This document shows, piece after piece, positions 6,487-8,711 of a stretch of DNA of 8,711 nucleotides (positions within the stretch are counted from its first letter, which is position 1; every line of letters starts with the position of its first letter). The DNA comes from Victivallis vadensis (GTDB taxonomy: Bacteria; Verrucomicrobiota; Lentisphaeria; Victivallales; GWF2-50-93): positions 1 through 8,711 of the forward strand of contig DYRX01000181.1 in assembly GCA_020718525.1 (NCBI GenBank), written 5' to 3'. The notes under the pieces are model-generated. The model was not told the origin of the DNA and ran no database searches. It saw only the letters and a list, made by a program, of their open reading frames with translations. The position numbers and the translations under genes were made by a program.

Positions 6487-7344
6487 ATGCTGACATTCGA
6501 ATCAATCTCCAAGACTCAAGAGTTTTCTCTGTCCCTCAGGCGGAAGGGAATCAAAATCGCTCTTGTCCCAACTATGGGCTTTCTGCATGAGGGACACATG
6601 TCTCTCGTGAAAATGGCGCGCATGCATGCGGACTTCGTCATGCTCAGCATCTTTGTCAATCCCACGCAATTCGGTCCCAACGAGGATTTCAGCAAATACC
6701 CGCGCGATTTCGAGGGGGACTCCGAGCTCTGCCTGAAGCACGGAGTTGATCTTATCTTTCATCCGGACGCGGATGAAATGTATCCGGATTTATCGTCAAC
6801 TTGGGTTGAGGAGACCATCCTTTCAAAGCCCCTTTGCGGCAAAAGCCGCCCGACACACTTCCGCGGTGTCTGCACCGTCGTCGTTAAACTCTTCAACGCC
6901 ACCCTCCCCGACATCGCCATATTCGGCGAAAAAGACTACCAGCAGGCGGCTGTCATAAAGCGAATGGTCAGAGACCTGAACTTTCCAGTGAAGATACTCA
7001 GCGTTCCAATAGTGCGCGAACACGACGGACTTGCAATGAGCTCAAGAAACAAATATCTCTCGCCGGACGAAAGACAGAACGCATTGGCAATCTGCAAGTC
7101 CCTGGACGAAGCTAGAAAAATGGCAATGGAAGGTGAGCTTTCATCGTCGCTCCTCGCCGAGACCGTAAAACTGCGAATTTCGCAGGCTGGCGGAAATATT
7201 GACTACATCGAGATTGTCAATTCCGAGACACTTCTTCCTGAAGAGTCTGTCTCGAAAAATTCGTTAATCGCCGTCGCCGCATATTTTGGCGGAACAAGGC
7301 TGATTGACAACTGCTTCCTGATCCATAAAAATATTGAATACTGA
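6487..7344 (+). CDS. panC: Pantothenate synthetase (pantoate--beta-alanine ligase)
   Basis: PanC joins pantoate and beta-alanine using ATP, the last step of vitamin B5 synthesis and a precursor step for coenzyme A. It has 285 residues, close to the 283 of E. coli. Motifs: VPTMGFLHEGHMSLV, with the HIGH-like HEGH at 34-37; IFVNPTQFGPNEDFSKYPR (55-73); FGEKDYQQ (146-153); and the KMSKS-like loop with R177-EHDGLAMSSRN (177-187). All catalytic segments are intact. The start is 20 bases after the preceding stop. The upstream purine-rich sequence has only a weak Shine-Dalgarno, but ATG 6487 fits homologues. It is the last gene of the plus-strand set. panB and panD are not in the window. Confidence 0.97.
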   Translation: MLTFESISKTQEFSLSLRRKGIKIALVPTMGFLHEGHMSLVKMARMHADFVMLSIFVNPTQFGPNEDFSKYPRDFEGDSELCLKHGVDLIFHPDADEMYPDLSSTWVEETILSKPLCGKSRPTHFRGVCTVVVKLFNATLPDIAIFGEKDYQQAAVIKRMVRDLNFPVKILSVPIVREHDGLAMSSRNKYLSPDERQNALAICKSLDEARKMAMEGELSSSLLAETVKLRISQAGGNIDYIEIVNSETLLPEESVSKNSLIAVAAYFGGTRLIDNCFLIHKNIEY

Positions 7345-7367
7345 ATTTCAATGACTAATGTTGGGGG

Positions 7368-7629
7368 AGAGAGAAGATGCCTGACCGGCAAGTTGTCGCG
7401 TGCCGGAAGAAAGGCGGTAGCTCCGTTGCACTTCGCGACCGCAGTCCAAATGCTCCAAAGAATTTCGGCGGAAGCCGAACTTGGACTGCTGTGAAGATCT
7501 TGCAGTTTTTTCCAGACTGGAACGCCGACATCCTGTCGGCTCTCTTCAAGATGCCGAGCTGAATTGCGGCGTTCCCAGGTGAAAGCTTTGTGCCTATGCT
7601 CCTTTGTGTAAGGACAAATTCTTCTCTCT
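7368..7629. repeat. Structured non-coding element with nested inverted repeats, probable degenerate dispersed repeat
   Basis: The 333 bases between the convergent panC and radical SAM genes contain no credible gene but several perfect inverted repeats. They are CCGGCA/TGCCGG (7385-7390/7401-7406), GCAGTCCAA/TTGGACTGC (7441-7449/7481-7489) enclosing TTCGGC-GGAA-GCCGAA (7464-7479), and GGAACGCCG/CGGCGTTCC (7519-7527/7567-7575) with an inner GCCGACA-TCC-TGTCGGC (7524-7540). A nine-base inverted pair AGAGAGAAG/CTTCTCTCT (7368-7376/7621-7629) flanks the whole. The translated strings of this stretch (for example 'WERRNSA', 'NADILSA') resemble fragments I recall as spurious ORFs scattered through Lentisphaerota-like genomes, which suggests a multi-copy element. 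Only one copy is in the window, so the repeat status is an inference. It is neither a typical intrinsic terminator nor a known RNA family to me. Confidence 0.55.
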
Positions 7630-7677
7630 TTATCTCGGGGGCTGGGGGTGAGAATAAGTTCATCGTATAGGAAATTG

Positions 7678-8544
7678 CTAAAGCCATAAGGGCAGATGCC
7701 CAGGACCTTTGCGGTCAAGGCGATTTGACTGAAGCATTCCTTGTATTTCAGAAAGCAGTGTCTGTTTGTCCTGGGGAAACCTGCCTGCAAGGGGAAGCGG
7801 ATTAGAACTATGATTAGCTCTGAAAACTGTTCTTTTCAGCTCCAAATGCTTGACAAGAAGAAATAGTTCTGACACAACATCATATTCGCTTGATGCTTCG
7901 TATCCGCTGAACATCCTTGTTTTTCCCGGAAATTCGACGAATCTGAGCGCGGAGAGGAGACGTGACTGCATTTGATTCAAGATTTCCGCAGTTCTCATCG
8001 CATGTTCTTCCGCACCAGACTTGCCGCCCAGTCCAAGCAGTACCATCACGGATGCCTTCATCCCCAAACTTTGAATCAGTCGAACCGCCACCGCCATCTT
8101 TTCGGCATCTTCTTTTTTGCCAACCTTGTCAAGCAAATCCTGAGAGCCTGTCTCCAGTCCAATGTAGAGCGTATTGAGCTTGAGCCTGTAAAGCTCGGAG
8201 AGTTCCTCCTTGGAAAAAGCCAGGATGGAGGAGGCGTTTGCATAGCTGTTGACTCTTGCAAGATTCGGAAAGGATCTGTTCAATTTCTCCAAAATTTCTC
8301 TAAGCGCGTCAAACGGCAATGCCATGACATCGCCATCTGCCAGAAAAAAACGTCTTTCCCCTGGATAGAGTCTGCCAGCCTCTTCAATTTCAGACAAAAT
8401 ATCTTCTGTTCTTCTGACATTGTATTTAACTCCTTTGTACATCAGGCAAAATCGGCAGGAGTTATGCGGACAGCCGTACGCAACCTGGAAAATAAGGCTC
8501 CCGGCCTCGGCAGGCGGCCGGAATAATGGCTCACGGTAGTTCAT
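7678..8544 (-). CDS. Radical SAM protein, CX4CX2C type, function unknown
   Basis: A 288-residue radical SAM enzyme with an Elp3-like barrel. The iron-sulfur cysteines are C25, C30 and C33 in YGCPHNSCRFCLMYKG, spaced CX4CX2C rather than the classic CX3CX2C. As I recall, this spacing is normal for a group of uncharacterised proteins that also share the N-terminal YREPLFRPPAEA, the FLADGD segment (68-73), YIGLETGSQDLL (131-142), LLGLGG (169-174) and a C-terminal segment FRANHSSNPLPLAGR with DKQTLL. All are present here, so it looks intact and full-length. It has no B12-binding domain, signal peptide or membrane segment. ATG 8544 lacks a Shine-Dalgarno but fits the family N-terminus. It runs toward panC across the structured repeat. 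Substrate and pathway are unknown. Confidence 0.85.
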   Translation of the reverse strand: MNYREPLFRPPAEAGSLIFQVAYGCPHNSCRFCLMYKGVKYNVRRTEDILSEIEEAGRLYPGERRFFLADGDVMALPFDALREILEKLNRSFPNLARVNSYANASSILAFSKEELSELYRLKLNTLYIGLETGSQDLLDKVGKKEDAEKMAVAVRLIQSLGMKASVMVLLGLGGKSGAEEHAMRTAEILNQMQSRLLSALRFVEFPGKTRMFSGYEASSEYDVVSELFLLVKHLELKRTVFRANHSSNPLPLAGRFPQDKQTLLSEIQGMLQSNRLDRKGPGHLPLWL

Positions 8545-8575
8545 AAGATTAGGATTTTGGAGTTCATCATAAAGA

Positions 8576-8604
8576 AAAATAATTGTTTCGCCTCATTTAA
8601 TCAA
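8576..8604 (-). promoter_or_regulatory. Possible sigma-70-like promoter for the radical SAM gene
   Basis: On the minus strand TTGATT (8599-8604) and TATTTT (8576-8581) are 17 bases apart, each matching four of six consensus bases. Transcription would start near 8569, about 25 bases before the ATG. The -35 box lies in the 3' end of the upstream PIN gene. AT-richness makes chance matches likely. Confidence 0.28.
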
Positions 8605-8711
8605 CCTAAAATGCGGTATTCCTTTGCAGGCAGTATCAAAAGTAACAGTTGGGTCAGCACCGTTGAGTTTGTTGGTATGACTTATGAGGTAGTCCGCAAA
8701 ATCAGCTGAGC
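8593..8711 (-). CDS. C-terminus of a PIN-domain protein (VapC-like toxin), cut by the window edge
   Basis: The last 38 codons before a TGA at 8593-8595 read ADFADYLI near the beginning and, after about a dozen residues, PTVTFDTACKGIPHFRLI. This is the usual C-terminal pattern of PIN-domain ribonucleases: the DFADALI helix with acidic metal ligands, then the TFD strand with the last Asp, then a hydrophobic end. Most small bacterial PIN proteins of this type are VapC toxins paired with an antitoxin encoded just upstream. That part lies outside the window, so the toxin role is an inference. The gene ends 48 bases before the radical SAM start on the same strand. Only about a quarter to a third of the protein is visible. 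Confidence 0.68.
   Translation of the reverse strand, partial: SADFADYLISHTNKLNGADPTVTFDTACKGIPHFRLIK

Noticed and set aside
7385..7406. CCGGCA/TGCCGG hairpin as the panC terminator
   Set aside because: No T run follows the stem, and the ten-base loop and short stem make an intrinsic terminator unlikely.
7581..7618. Direct repeat CTTTGTG and small TCCTT/AAGGA hairpin as part of a CRISPR-like or regulatory array
   Set aside because: There are only two short copies with no regular spacing, which is too little to support any array.
7355..7687. 110-codon minus-strand and 61-codon plus-strand open frames within the repeat
   Set aside because: Both follow the inverted repeats, lack ribosome sites and show no domain. 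They look like repeat-derived pseudo-ORFs.
7203..7790. 195-codon minus-strand open frame across panC, the gap and the radical SAM gene
   Set aside because: It overlaps two well-supported genes at both ends, and its middle lies in the palindromic repeat. It is most likely spurious.

Overview
The window comes from a bacterial chromosome of moderate GC content using the standard code. It carries ordinary housekeeping enzymes next to a eukaryote-like Ser/Thr kinase and an FHA protein. The kinase layout (N-terminal zinc ribbon, kinase domain, one membrane helix, coiled coil) and the dispersed palindromic repeat resemble what I know from the Planctomycetota-Verrucomicrobiota-Lentisphaerota group. 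Lentisphaerota is my best guess. This is inferred from style and recall; no database search was made.

Left part, minus strand (4232 down to 196): four genes lie head to tail in the order FHA-domain protein, hisF (histidine biosynthesis), a YjbQ/UPF0047 protein and a transmembrane Ser/Thr kinase. Gaps of 38, 11 and 4 bases suggest one transcript. A kinase and a phospho-threonine reader at the two ends of one operon probably work together. Immediately past the kinase stop codon lies a decayed piece of an IS110-type transposase.

Middle part, plus strand (4492-7344): after a 259-base divergent intergenic region come serC (phosphoserine aminotransferase), an AmmeMemoRadiSam-type radical SAM enzyme overlapping serC by 26 bases, and panC (pantothenate synthetase) 20 bases later. 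The radical SAM protein lacks the Cys-rich tail I expect for its family, and neither partner gene is in the window.

Right part: the 333 bases between the convergent panC and the next gene hold a strongly structured non-coding stretch with nested perfect inverted repeats, probably a degenerate dispersed repeat. Beyond it, on the minus strand, are a second radical SAM protein (CX4CX2C cluster motif) and, cut by the window edge, the C-terminus of a PIN-domain (VapC-like) protein. I found no CRISPR array, tRNA, rRNA or intact mobile element. No complete previously undescribed system is evident. The best leads are the structured repeat, the kinase/FHA operon and the orphan, tail-less AmrS-like enzyme.
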